Positions 49,217-58,021 of a stretch of DNA of 64,000 bases are shown piece after piece (position 1 is the stretch's first letter; the number at the start of each line of letters is the position of its first letter). A program made the translations under genes and the position numbers. This DNA comes from Methylovulum sp. GTDB lineage: Bacteria > Pseudomonadota > Gammaproteobacteria > Methylococcales > Methylomonadaceae. The notes below the pieces were generated by a model, which saw only the letters and a program-made list of their open reading frames with translations, was not told the DNA's origin and did not search any database. The stretch covers positions 1-64,000 of the forward strand of contig JAQTQZ010000012.1 in NCBI GenBank assembly GCA_028712695.1. Reading direction: 5' to 3'.

Positions 49217-50996
49217 GATCTTCTCCAACTTGTGCCAAATGCGCGGCAGCGTCGTGTCTGTTTGCCATGCGCCGTGCGGTTTCCAATGCGGCATCAAGAT
49301 CAAAGCCCGGTTCATAGCTGATTTTTTTCAAGCGGTTTGCATACAGTTCAGGATAGCGTTCCAAGGTGGTGAGTATGGGATTGGCGGCGGTTTGCCCCAG
49401 TCCGCAGTGGCTGTAGCTTTTGACCAACTGGCAGATTTCTTCCAATGACACGACATCACCCGCTGAGCCATGGCCTTCAATAATCTTATCCAGCTGTTTT
49501 TTCAATAACGACGTGCCGACTCGGCAAGGCGTGCAAAACCCACAGCTTTCATGGGCAAAGAAGTGCGTGAAATTATTGACGATATCGAGGATGTTGCGGC
49601 TGCTATTAAAGATGATGAACGAACCGCCCGTTGCCAAATCTTCAAAGGCCAGTTTGCGGTGGAATTCTTGATTGGAAATAAATGTGCCGGATGGCCCGCC
49701 CACTTGTACACCCAGCACATCGTCCGCACCGCATTCGTCCAGAATTGTCTGGATCGTGGTGCCAAATGGATATTCGTAAATGCCAGGTTTAGCGCAATCG
49801 CCGCACAAACTTAAAATTTTTGTGCCCTTTGATTTTTCCGTGCCGATGGCGGCAAACCAATTGCCGCCTTGCTCGGCAATCGCCGCCGCTGCCATAAACG
49901 ATTCGACATTGCTCACGACAGTCGGTTTGCCGAGATAACCTTGCGTGACCGGATACGGCGGGCGGTTGCGTGGCACGCCCATTTTGCCTTCGAGCGATTC
50001 AATCAGCGCTGATTCTTCACCGCAGATATAAGCCCCTGCTCCTAGGCAGATTTCAATATCGAAACCAACGCCTTGGCCTAGAATATTGTTGCCCAGCAAA
50101 CCCGCTGCACGACGTTGTTCCAAGACCGTTTGCAGTTTGTCGTAAAGGAACAGGTATTCGCCGCGTAAATATAAAAAGCCTTGGCTTGCACCGATAATTG
50201 CGGCGCATACCGTCATGCCTTCAAACACCTGATCGGCATAGCTGTTTAGCAACACCCGGTCTTTAAACGTGCCGGGTTCGCCTTCATCGGCATTGCAGAC
50301 GACATAACGCACGGTTTCCTGTTCTTCAGAACAGAACTGCCATTTCATTGCCGTTTTAAAACCCGCACCACCACGGCCGCGTAAACCGGATTGATTGATT
50401 TCTACCAAGGTTTCTTTCAAACCCCGTTTAAAAGTGGCTTTAAGCGCCGCACCCTGTTGAATGGGTTGCTCCAGCAGCAAACCGGATTTGACCAGATTAT
50501 CTTCCACTTCAAACAGTTCACTCGGCCATGCCTCCACTGGCTTTTGCTGATTGATCAGATCAGCAATCAGGTCTATGCGCGGGCGGTCCAGACGCGTCAA
50601 CGGGTAGCCATTGACCAATCCAGCGGGGCCTTGATCGCACAATCCAGTGCAGGACGTGTTATCGAGGCTGACTAAACCATCACTACGGACTGCACCGACC
50701 GACACTTGCAGTTTTTCAGACAGATAACCCATCAAGTTGTGTTTGCCCAGCATGGCATCGGTAATTGAATCACTGATGAGCAACTCGTATTGGCCTCTGG
50801 GCTGTAAATGGAAAAAGCTGTAAAACTCCACCACACCGATTATCTGTGTGCTGGGGATATTTAGAAGTCCAGCCAATTGCTGTATCGCAGGCTCAGGGAT
50901 ATAGTGATAACGCGCCTGTATCGCCCTTAATATCAGCAACAAACGGGTGGGCTGATACTGATGGTCTGCCGCCAGGTTTTCTATAAAGACTTGCAT
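49209..50996 (-). CDS. hoxF: NAD-linked hydrogenase diaphorase subunit HoxF
   Basis: A 595-residue fusion of a NuoE-like domain (about 1-150; ligands around CTGLCDQGP) and a NuoF-like domain. The latter has the FMN/NADH glycine-rich segment GLRGRGGAGFKTAMKW, YICGEESALIESLEG and a [4Fe-4S] motif ESCGFCTPCRVG. HoxF oxidises or reduces NAD(H) with HoxU. AAGGAAAAG lies ahead of the ATG. First gene of the hoxFUY run. Confidence 0.93.
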   Translation of the reverse strand: MQVFIENLAADHQYQPTRLLLILRAIQARYHYIPEPAIQQLAGLLNIPSTQIIGVVEFYSFFHLQPRGQYELLISDSITDAMLGKHNLMGYLSEKLQVSVGAVRSDGLVSLDNTSCTGLCDQGPAGLVNGYPLTRLDRPRIDLIADLINQQKPVEAWPSELFEVEDNLVKSGLLLEQPIQQGAALKATFKRGLKETLVEINQSGLRGRGGAGFKTAMKWQFCSEEQETVRYVVCNADEGEPGTFKDRVLLNSYADQVFEGMTVCAAIIGASQGFLYLRGEYLFLYDKLQTVLEQRRAAGLLGNNILGQGVGFDIEICLGAGAYICGEESALIESLEGKMGVPRNRPPYPVTQGYLGKPTVVSNVESFMAAAAIAEQGGNWFAAIGTEKSKGTKILSLCGDCAKPGIYEYPFGTTIQTILDECGADDVLGVQVGGPSGTFISNQEFHRKLAFEDLATGGSFIIFNSSRNILDIVNNFTHFFAHESCGFCTPCRVGTSLLKKQLDKIIEGHGSAGDVVSLEEICQLVKSYSHCGLGQTAANPILTTLERYPELYANRLKKISYEPGFDLDAALETARRMANRHDAAAHLAQVGEDHE

Positions 50997-51088
50997 GGCT
51001 TTTCCTTACCTTGTTTTATTAGGGGGTAGGTTATTCTAGGGATACTTCTGTTAAATCAATCGCAACGCAGAAAAATAAAAACGGAATT

Positions 51089-51106
51089 GCATAATCATAG
51101 TTATGC
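51089..51106. promoter_or_regulatory. inverted repeat upstream of hoxF
   Basis: GCATAA-TCATAG-TTATGC is a perfect 6-bp inverted repeat about 100 bp ahead of hoxF, in the space shared with the 3' end of lysA. It could be a regulator site for the hox operon. No regulator is indicated. Confidence 0.35.
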
Positions 51107-51173
51107 AGGCCTACCGTGTAAAAACGTGTTTTAAATGGAAACCATGTACAACCTCACGCCACCATTGTACCAA

Positions 51174-52421
51174 CTAAGGCAGCAAATGCTCCCCCGCCCA
51201 AAGTTGGGCAAGCGTTTCCCTTTCCTTGATCAGATGTATTTGTCCACCATCGACCATGACCTCGGCAACGCGTGGCCTGCTGTTGTAATTGGAACTCATA
51301 CTAAAACCATACGCGCCTGAAGAGCGTATCGCCAACAGGTCGCCCTGAGTCAATTTTAATGCCCGGTCTTTACCCAGAAAATCGCCGGTTTCGCAGACCG
51401 GACCGACTATATCCCAGTGGATTTCCGGTGCATCACTTTGTTGATTAACCGGAACAATTGCTTGCCAAGCACTATATAAGGATGGCCGCACCAGATCATT
51501 CATCGCCGCATCAACGATGGCGAAATTTTTGTTCGCCGTCGGTTTTAAATACTCAACTTGGGTCACCAGAATACCTGCATTGCCAACAATCGCGCGGCCT
51601 GGCTCCAGTAAAACCTCAAAATCGGTGTTGCCAAGCCGTGCCAAAACCGCACTGATATAGTCCGAAGGTTCAGGCGGTTGCTCATCTTTATAACAAATGC
51701 CCAGACCACCACCCAAATCCAGATGGTGCAAAGCGATGCCTTCATCATTAAGCGTGGCGACCAGCTCAAGAATTTTGTCCAGCGCATCTAAAAAAGGCCG
51801 TGTTTCGGTCAGTTGCGAGCCGATATGGCAGTCAATGCCAATGACTTTTATATGCGGCATGGCGGCGGCACGACGATATTCAATCAACGCCTGCGCAATG
51901 TCGATACCGAACTTATTTTCTTTTAACCCCGTTGATATATAAGGATGTGTTTTGGCATCGACATCAGGATTCACACGAAATGACACCGGGGCGATAACGC
52001 CCAGTTGCCCAGCCAACAAGTTAATGCGGTCCAATTCGCCGCTCACTTCGATATTAAAGCAGCGTATCCCCGCTTTTAACGCCGCCAGAACTTCATCCTC
52101 GCGTTTGCCGACACCTGAAAAGACGATTTTTTTAGCATCGCCGCCAGCCGCCAACACACGCGCCAATTCACCCAGCGAAACAATATCAAACCCTGAACCT
52201 AGCCGCGCCAGCAGATTAAGCAAGGCAATATTGGAATTCGCTTTTACTGCATAACAGATCAAATGCGCTTGGTCACCGAAAGCCTGGTCGAAAGCCTGCC
52301 AATGGCGTTCTAGGGTGGCTCTGGAATAAATGTAGCAAGGGCTACCATATTTATAAATGATGTCCTGTATAGCAACATCTTCAGCATAAAGTTCGTTGTT
52401 CCGATAATTAAAATAATCCAT
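51174..52421 (-). CDS. lysA: diaminopimelate decarboxylase
   Basis: A 415-residue PLP enzyme with the Schiff-base lysine in CYAVKANSN, HIGSQLTE, the phosphate-binding LDLGGGLGI and CETGDFLG near the C-terminus. It converts meso-diaminopimelate to lysine. It overlaps the small lipoprotein gene lptM by 14 bases, the usual arrangement in gammaproteobacteria. Confidence 0.97.
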   Translation of the reverse strand: MDYFNYRNNELYAEDVAIQDIIYKYGSPCYIYSRATLERHWQAFDQAFGDQAHLICYAVKANSNIALLNLLARLGSGFDIVSLGELARVLAAGGDAKKIVFSGVGKREDEVLAALKAGIRCFNIEVSGELDRINLLAGQLGVIAPVSFRVNPDVDAKTHPYISTGLKENKFGIDIAQALIEYRRAAAMPHIKVIGIDCHIGSQLTETRPFLDALDKILELVATLNDEGIALHHLDLGGGLGICYKDEQPPEPSDYISAVLARLGNTDFEVLLEPGRAIVGNAGILVTQVEYLKPTANKNFAIVDAAMNDLVRPSLYSAWQAIVPVNQQSDAPEIHWDIVGPVCETGDFLGKDRALKLTQGDLLAIRSSGAYGFSMSSNYNSRPRVAEVMVDGGQIHLIKERETLAQLWAGEHLLP

Positions 52422-52551
52422 CGTGGCTGTTTTTTTCCGGTTCTATTTGATGAGGTGAAGGTGTGGTTGGCAGATACAGCGGCCCAGGCTGCCCGCAGCC
52501 TGTAACAGCCCAGTTTAACAGCAAAAATAGTAGCAATTTAAAGGTTTTCAT
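52408..52551 (-). CDS. lptM: small lipoprotein LptM (YifL)
   Basis: A 47-residue lipoprotein: a hydrophobic leader (KTFKLLLFLLLNWAV) with lipobox VTGC (cysteine 19) and the family block CGQPGPLYLP, then a short polar tail. YifL/LptM assists maturation of the LptD outer-membrane translocon and is normally encoded just before lysA, as here. The frame overlaps the lysA start in another register and is easily missed. Confidence 0.88.
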   Translation of the reverse strand: MKTFKLLLFLLLNWAVTGCGQPGPLYLPTTPSPHQIEPEKNSHDGLF

Positions 52552-52719
52552 GGCTTACCGAAAGGTTTAGGACAAATTATATCTCTGGCTATGTTATCGC
52601 AAACAACAAAGGATTCTAAAATGTTAATGTTGCAAATAACTTTGATTGCAATAGCCCAGAGCTGCCGTTACAGTTGCTCAGATTAACTGATTTGTTTAAT
52701 TTACGTGGAGGATAACCGC

Positions 52720-53499
52720 ATGAAAATCCAATTTTATGGGCTGGGACTGCTGGCTGCGCTGATTTGCCTACCCACATCGGCCGCTGATTTAAGCCGAAAA
52801 GACGTGGAGAAACAGCTTGCCAATGCAGATCAGGCGCATCTTGCCAAATTGCGCCGCACAAACTTAACTGGACTGGATTTATCAAACCTGGATTTTAAAC
52901 ACGCCGATTTATGGGGTTCGGATTTACGCAACGCTAACTTAAGCAACAGCGATTTATCCGGCCTAAATCTGGACTTGACCGTCATGTCTAAAATTAACCT
53001 GTCCGGTGCCAACCTTTCCCACACCAGTATTTTTGGTGTGCACATGGGTAGCGCCAATCTTAGCCATGCCAATCTGACCGGTAGCCGGATCATTGCCAAT
53101 CTGGATCGCGCTGACTTGAGCAATGCCGACCTGACCGATGCCAATTGGGGAGTTGATATGCAGAACCAGCCGATGGGCTTGATGCGCGTCAGCCTGAATA
53201 ACACTAACTTATCGGGTGCTAACCTGACGAATGCCAATCTGAACCGCGCCCTGCTCCGCTACGCCAATCTAAGCCATGCCAATCTGACCAAAGCCATATT
53301 ATTTGGCGTCGATTTATCTGGGGCGGATTTATCGGGCGCTAATTTATCAGGAGCCGATTTATCAGGCAGTCTGCTTGAAGATGCCAATTTTGCCAACGCT
53401 AATGTGGCAGGGACAAAATTTTCCGGCATAAAAGACAAAGCCATGGTCAAAGGCCTCTCCACCAGCAAAAATCTTGATTCGGCGATTTTTGGCGATTAG
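52720..53499 (+). CDS. secreted pentapeptide-repeat protein
   Basis: A 259-residue protein with a signal peptide (FYGLGLLAALICLPTSAA) and, from about residue 45 to the end, tandem A(N/D)LSx pentapeptides such as ANLSNSDLSGLNL and ADLSGANLSGADLSG. These fold into a right-handed four-sided beta helix. The function of exported members is unknown. GGAGG sits 8 bases ahead of the ATG at 52720. Confidence 0.9.
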   Translation: MKIQFYGLGLLAALICLPTSAADLSRKDVEKQLANADQAHLAKLRRTNLTGLDLSNLDFKHADLWGSDLRNANLSNSDLSGLNLDLTVMSKINLSGANLSHTSIFGVHMGSANLSHANLTGSRIIANLDRADLSNADLTDANWGVDMQNQPMGLMRVSLNNTNLSGANLTNANLNRALLRYANLSHANLTKAILFGVDLSGADLSGANLSGADLSGSLLEDANFANANVAGTKFSGIKDKAMVKGLSTSKNLDSAIFGD

Positions 53500-53544
53500 T
53501 GCCAGCGGATCGGCGCGTAACTAACTGCCTATCCTAAAAACCGC

Positions 53545-53871
53545 CTACAAACAAGTCGGCGGTTTTGGCAAACCTGCCAACTTACACGCATACTTCAACG
53601 GCCCATCGGGAAATAAGCCATGCAAATAGCGGCTATTACCTTTGCCTTCGCCGAATTCCTTCGCTATCGCTTTGGTAAAAACCCGCGCATTGGGCAGGTG
53701 CTTAAATTGTTGGTAATAGCGGCGGATAAACCGGATGATTTCCCAATGCGCGGGGGTAAGCTCAAGCGCATTGAGTGCTGCAAGCCGCTCGGCAACTTCG
53801 GTATTCCAGTCATTTAAATTGACTAAAAAACCTTGGTCTGTTGTTTCCAGCTCATGGTCGCCAACGCTCAT
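53545..53871 (-). CDS. DsrC/TusE-family sulfur carrier
   Basis: A 108-residue DsrC-family protein (LNDWNTEVAERLAA, LTPAHWEIIRFIRRYYQQF). The C-terminal arm ends ACKLAGLPKPPTCL: the penultimate cysteine plus a second cysteine with ten residues between them, the two-cysteine pattern of DsrC rather than the one-cysteine tRNA-thiolation protein TusE. Its ATG overlaps the TusB-like stop (ATGA). It likely accepts persulfide sulfur. Whether it serves tRNA 2-thiolation or another sulfur route is open. Confidence 0.82.
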   Translation of the reverse strand: MSVGDHELETTDQGFLVNLNDWNTEVAERLAALNALELTPAHWEIIRFIRRYYQQFKHLPNARVFTKAIAKEFGEGKGNSRYLHGLFPDGPLKYACKLAGLPKPPTCL

Positions 53872-54158
53872 GACCATGACTGGATCACCGCGTTTTTTAC
53901 GCTTAAGGCAACAAATTCCTGATAACTGACCACTGCAACACCAGTAGGAAAATCAGCCGCGCTTAGCCCCAGCGCCGCTAAATCATCAGCCAGAACAAAC
54001 AACTGGCAGTCTTCTAGCAAACGTTTTAAGGCGTCACCCAAACGATTTTTTTGCAATAATCCCAGCCCCGCATTCTCAAGAAAAACAACATCATCACCCG
54101 CCGCTATCCGATCCAGAACGGCACACTCAAGCGGCGACTGAAAAATAAGGTGCAACAT
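53868..54158 (-). CDS. TusB/DsrH-family protein
   Basis: A 96-residue protein with the DsrH/TusB pattern: MLHLIFQSPLECAVLDRIAA and DCQLFVLADDLAALGL. In enteric bacteria TusB works with TusC and TusD to relay sulfur to TusE for wobble-uridine thiolation. Here tusC and tusD are not adjacent: the gene is flanked by an SMR exporter and the DsrC/TusE-like gene. Confidence 0.75.
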   Translation of the reverse strand: MLHLIFQSPLECAVLDRIAAGDDVVFLENAGLGLLQKNRLGDALKRLLEDCQLFVLADDLAALGLSAADFPTGVAVVSYQEFVALSVKNAVIQSWS

Positions 54159-54159
54159 A

Positions 54160-54480
54160 TCAATTTGAGTCGGTCAATTTAAGGCCAACAATGCCGGCAA
54201 TAACCAGTGCGATGGATAACAGACGGTACCAGTCTGCGGATTCTTTAAGCAGGACGATGCCCACTATCGCCACACCCACCGCGCCGATGCCAGTCCACAC
54301 CGCATACGCAGTGCCCAGCGGCAAGGTTTTGATGGCCAGCATCAGCAGATAAAAGCTGCCGGCACCTGAGACCATCGTTGCCACACTAGGCCAAAGCTTG
54401 GTGAACCCTTCGTTATACTTAAGGCTTAACGCAAAAATTATTTCCACAAACCCAGCAGAAAACAGCAGTAACCACGCCAC
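54160..54480 (-). CDS. SMR-family exporter (SugE/Gdx-like)
   Basis: A small four-helix protein with the conserved glutamate in the first helix (FVEIIFALSLKY) and the Gdx-type segment KTLPLGTAYAVWTGIGAVG. That segment points to the guanidinium exporter branch of the SMR family. A GTG at 54480 with GAAGAGG 5 bases before it gives the usual 106 residues; ATG codons at 54495-54501 are alternatives without a ribosome binding site. No guanidine riboswitch was recognised upstream. Confidence 0.82.
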   Translation of the reverse strand: MAWLLLFSAGFVEIIFALSLKYNEGFTKLWPSVATMVSGAGSFYLLMLAIKTLPLGTAYAVWTGIGAVGVAIVGIVLLKESADWYRLLSIALVIAGIVGLKLTDSN

Positions 54481-54819
54481 ATGCACCTCTTCCATCATCA
54501 TAAAAAAGCCACATTATACTAAGCTAAGGCCAGTAGTTGTTTAGTTTGTAATGCCCATAAAATGGGATGAGGGATAGGATTATCAATTATATGAAGTCAC
54601 GCATTAAAAAAAGTGGCTCGAAGCCTGTGGCACAATTTATCCCAGCGTGTTTTGTCGGGTTCATCACTTTAAAAAGCATCCTGATGAGCCACTTGGCATA
54701 GTTATTAAACAAAAACTTGAACGGCGCACGAAGAATGAAAATAATGTATGAGCCGGCGTCCAAAGGGACGCTACTCACCCCTTAGCCCGGCGATATATTC
54801 CATCACCAAGGAGCTTGAA
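54481..54819. other. 339-bp stretch at the left edge of the accessory island
   Basis: No gene is supported. A minus-strand frame at 54587-54778 (63 codons) has no recognisable motif and no ribosome binding site. Composition becomes more AT-rich from here to 61.4 kb. Confidence 0.4.
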
Positions 54820-55956
54820 ATGAGCTATGTTGTACAAATCTGGGAAAATCCACAAGATATATCCTTACCTGTCAGTATTGATGTTGCCTTGCAGATTCTT
54901 GAAAGCTTGCAATCGCATCAGTTGGATGAGTTTAGTCCAAAATTTATTGCCCTGGCCGAACGGCTTAAACAACGCTATCCAGATATGGATTCGGTGCCGT
55001 TTGATGAAGACGAGGAGGATGATTTTGATTTTTCCGAATTGGCTTGGACTGATTCGCCACTCAATGGCGAAACCTTTAATGCGGTTTATGGTTTAGGGCT
55101 TAACCTAAATGATTTATTTGACGAAGTTCGCCCGTTTGTGATGCGGGAAGCGACCGCGTTAGGGCTTTGTGTGATGGACGAGCAAGCGGGTGAAGTTTAT
55201 CTGCCAAATGGTAAAGTGTTGGGGATATCGCCTGTTTCATCCAAAATAAAGCAACCAACGAATGACGAAGTGCTAAACATCGTTTTTGATCGCCTGACTC
55301 CGCTTATGATCGAACACGGTTACGCGACGGATAAAAGCAAACACCTTTTTAAACGTACTTTTGCAGAAAGCGGGTGTGAAATATTACTTTGGTCTCCGGG
55401 CAGCTATGGCCTGCCACCTTTCGCTGAACTTGGAATCCTGACTACGCTACGCTGTCACGCAATTACAGATCTTATCGGTGCAATTGCCTATCCAGACAAA
55501 TCGCCAGAAGAGGTAGCGAAAATGCCTACGCTTTCTTTGAACTCGGATAAGTGGATTGAAGGGACTGATGAGTTTGAAGTGGGAGGAATGGGGGGGCGAT
55601 ACTATATTAAACGGTTTGAACAAATTGATGCAGTCGTGGCGCAGTTAACCATGAAATTACAGGCTTATCTATTGCCCGCCCTGGCACAATACAAAACCTT
55701 ATCAGGCTTTGAATATCATTTTAATACCCTCGAAGAAGCGTCTTCTCTCTTTGGGATTGGCAAGTACGGATATGGAATGGTAAAAATTATTGCTGCTTAT
55801 CTGGCGGGGAATCCAGCTTTGGAAACGTTATGCGAATGCTTTTACCAGTGGGCTCAAGAACAAACAGGGAGGTATCAATATAACGGTGCGCCAGAAATTC
55901 TAAGGTGCATCGACTATGTGCGCAACCATCCTCGTCCAACAACAAATAGCAAATAA
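54820..55956 (+). CDS. uncharacterised accessory protein
   Basis: A soluble 378-residue protein, acidic at residues 65-85 (DEDEEDDFDFSEL). I do not recognise it. The N-terminal 190 residues and C-terminal 190 look like separate domains joined near KIKQPTNDEV. The ATG at 54820 has AAGGAG 8 bases upstream. It starts a run of five unfamiliar plus-strand genes that ends at the retron. Such runs of mid-size acidic proteins often include immunity proteins, but that is a guess. Confidence 0.6.
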   Translation: MSYVVQIWENPQDISLPVSIDVALQILESLQSHQLDEFSPKFIALAERLKQRYPDMDSVPFDEDEEDDFDFSELAWTDSPLNGETFNAVYGLGLNLNDLFDEVRPFVMREATALGLCVMDEQAGEVYLPNGKVLGISPVSSKIKQPTNDEVLNIVFDRLTPLMIEHGYATDKSKHLFKRTFAESGCEILLWSPGSYGLPPFAELGILTTLRCHAITDLIGAIAYPDKSPEEVAKMPTLSLNSDKWIEGTDEFEVGGMGGRYYIKRFEQIDAVVAQLTMKLQAYLLPALAQYKTLSGFEYHFNTLEEASSLFGIGKYGYGMVKIIAAYLAGNPALETLCECFYQWAQEQTGRYQYNGAPEILRCIDYVRNHPRPTTNSK

Positions 55957-56036
55957 CAGGAATCGCAATACGAATTTTCCTGAGTTTCGCGTTGCTTCAT
56001 TCAGATTATCAATTAATTTTATTCGAGTGTATCCCA

Positions 56037-56672
56037 ATGGAAATTTTCCATCACGCCAGCCTTTCGCAAAAACGTTGGGGCGGACAAATTGACGATTACC
56101 TTGAAATTCATCGGCTTATCGATAGCACCAAAGTGTTGTGTAGCGATAACCGCCATCGCATTTTTCACACCCACTGGGCAGTCAAAGAAGTGGTCATCCC
56201 AATGTTTGGTGAAGTTTTTAGCAATCAGGATGGACGCAGCGTAGATGTAAAAGCGTTATGCGAAAAAGACCATTTATTAGTGGATTATCATCACCGTTTC
56301 ATCCCTACGCTGGCGGATTTTGTGAATGCGATGGAGGATATTCCGATGGTTGGGTTAGCGCAACGGCTGGAAAAATTTCATGTCGACATCGTCAAAAATC
56401 CAGAGTTTTCCTCTCTGCTCTTATCGCCTTTGGCAGTTACAGGCAAATTAAAATCCTTACTCATCACCCATAACAGTTGGTTTATTAATCATATTTTGCC
56501 AAAACTGGGTGACACCAAACCGTTATGGGTCGATTTTGACATTGCCCCCGCCTTATTTTTTGATGCCATGCGTTTTGAACTATGGATGGACAACGGTTTT
56601 GAAGTGCCTTCTAGCGCGGTGCAGTTGGCGAATTTACAAGCGTCCCACAGTGTAAAACCTCACTCAATTTAA
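56037..56672 (+). CDS. DUF6915-like accessory protein
   Basis: A 211-residue protein beginning MEIFHHASLSQKRWGGQIDD with YLEIHRLIDSTK and HRIFHTHWAVKEVVIP: a His-rich N-terminal segment that I associate with DUF6915-type proteins (not verified), followed by about 120 residues of unknown kind. The ATG at 56037 fits the homology start, though no strong ribosome binding site precedes it. Function unknown. Confidence 0.5.
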   Translation: MEIFHHASLSQKRWGGQIDDYLEIHRLIDSTKVLCSDNRHRIFHTHWAVKEVVIPMFGEVFSNQDGRSVDVKALCEKDHLLVDYHHRFIPTLADFVNAMEDIPMVGLAQRLEKFHVDIVKNPEFSSLLLSPLAVTGKLKSLLITHNSWFINHILPKLGDTKPLWVDFDIAPALFFDAMRFELWMDNGFEVPSSAVQLANLQASHSVKPHSI

Positions 56673-56685
56673 ATTATCATCTATT

Positions 56686-56769
56686 CACGCGCCAGCGTGT
56701 GCATTTACAAACTTTCTTCCAATACTGGCGGATTGGTAATTAACGTAACGAAAATAAGAGGATTAAAAA
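56686..56769 (+). repeat. duplicated leader, copy A
   Basis: A leader containing the palindrome CACGC-GCCA-GCGTG, then TGCATTTACAAAC, a variable middle and AACGAAAATAAGAGGATT just before the ATG at 56770. It matches the leader at 57356-57428. The shared AAGAGG acts as the ribosome binding site. Confidence 0.75.
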
Positions 56770-57321
56770 ATGTCTTGGTCAACCCACATTACAATGATAG
56801 CCAGCAATGATTACACCCCTGATACTCGCCCCTCAGAAAATGCTAAAACACTCTATTTTAGCGATAGAAGTGGCGCATTTGGTAGCAATCTGGAGGCGTT
56901 GTTAGATTTAGCCGCTATCGGTTCTTTACTTTTTATTTCAGACTATGGTTACGAAGAACTAGACTCGAATTCTGAGGAGTTCGATGAGGATGAGGATGCA
57001 ATTGAATACGTTATTAAAAATGTGGAAACAGTCATAAAACCCGAAAAGTTTGATGCGCTTATTGCAGATATTGATACGCTGTTTTTATGGTGTAGCAACA
57101 ATGTGGCGACAACCAGCAGCGTTTTTGAAGATAATGGTTTTGATGAAGAGGACGTAAGACGGGGAATTGAAGAGGCGGATAAATACACAATAGATGCGTT
57201 TGATGACCAGTCATCAAGTGAACCCGAATTTTTATTCTGCGCTCTCAAATCAATACAAGCGTTATTGAAATACGCCAAAGAAAATAATACGACCGTCTTC
57301 TACGAAAATTTAGGGGAGTAG
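56770..57321 (+). CDS. acidic accessory protein, unrecognised
   Basis: A 183-residue strongly acidic protein (EELDSNSEEFDEDEDAIEY) starting MSWSTHITMIASNDYTPD. No motif or membrane segment is recognised. Its leader is a near copy of that of the next gene, so both are probably controlled in the same way. Acidic charge would fit a DNA-mimic or immunity-type protein, but there is no direct evidence. Confidence 0.55.
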   Translation: MSWSTHITMIASNDYTPDTRPSENAKTLYFSDRSGAFGSNLEALLDLAAIGSLLFISDYGYEELDSNSEEFDEDEDAIEYVIKNVETVIKPEKFDALIADIDTLFLWCSNNVATTSSVFEDNGFDEEDVRRGIEEADKYTIDAFDDQSSSEPEFLFCALKSIQALLKYAKENNTTVFYENLGE

Positions 57322-57355
57322 TTGAAAGACCTCCTAAGTCGAATTTTCATGCCCC

Positions 57356-57428
57356 CACACGCCAGCGTGTGTATTTACAAACATCTTAATACCAGCCTTT
57401 AACATAACGAAAATAAGAGGATTAAAAA
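57356..57428 (+). repeat. duplicated leader, copy B
   Basis: Carries CACACG-CCAG-CGTGTG (a perfect 6-bp stem), TATTTACAAAC and AACGAAAATAAGAGGATT ahead of the ATG at 57429, as in copy A at 56686-56769. The middle is shorter and diverged. Confidence 0.75.
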
Positions 57429-57931
57429 ATGGCGGATACTTATACTGTTCTGATTCCACAAGACCCCTATTTTGTGCCATCTGGTGAGGCTATTGAAACG
57501 GCTAAATTAATCTATGAATGTTTTCATGAAGGTAATGTTTTCATGAAGGTGCTGAGGTTTCGTACCGCACTTCTGAAAAACCGAAGTTTACCGATGCTGG
57601 CTCTGGTTTTGAGAAGCTTACTTGCCCGCAGTGCGGTGAGATAATCGAACGCTTTGGGCAGCCTGAAGAGGATGAAGAATGGTGGGATGATTTGATGGAG
57701 GCGCTTTACTCTAACGATACCGATGATTTAACGCAGATCAAAACAAAAATGCCTTGTTGTGGCAAAGAAGTCCTGGTGACATCGATTGATTTCAAAAACG
57801 ATGCGGGATTTTGTAAGTTCATGCTGGAGTTGAAGGAGTGGGACTGGGATGAAATGTCGGATAAAGAGTTATTGCTGTTTGAAAAAATTTTAGGATGCAA
57901 GTTGATTCCAATCATATTTGTCGATGATTAA
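57429..57931 (+). pseudogene. zinc-ribbon accessory gene broken by a 17-bp tandem duplication
   Basis: The frame begins MADTYTVLIPQDPYFVPSGE but shifts after CFHEG. Two 17-bp copies of ATGTTTTCATGAAGGT(A/G) stand in tandem at 57518-57534 and 57535-57551; taking one away restores CFHEGAEVSYRTSEKPKF and joins the rest to 57931. The restored protein of about 161 residues has paired cysteines CPQCGEIIERFG and MPCCGKEV, a probable zinc ribbon, and an acidic tail. The family is not recognised. As it stands the gene makes only a 71-residue peptide. Confidence 0.85.
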
Positions 57932-58021
57932 CAACAGGGCTATCTAGTTGTTCCCATTTCGTCGGGCGAATTAGTTTTGCGTCATACCCAGCCGACACAA
58001 CCTAAACTCAAGAAAACTTTT

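Noticed and set aside
52840-53420. Dense short-period repeats that look like a repeat array
   Set aside because: They are the codons of pentapeptide repeats inside one intact reading frame, not a CRISPR or tandem DNA array.
54587-54778. Minus-strand 63-codon frame
   Set aside because: No ribosome binding site, no recognised motif, and it overlaps the probable promoter region of the gene at 54820.
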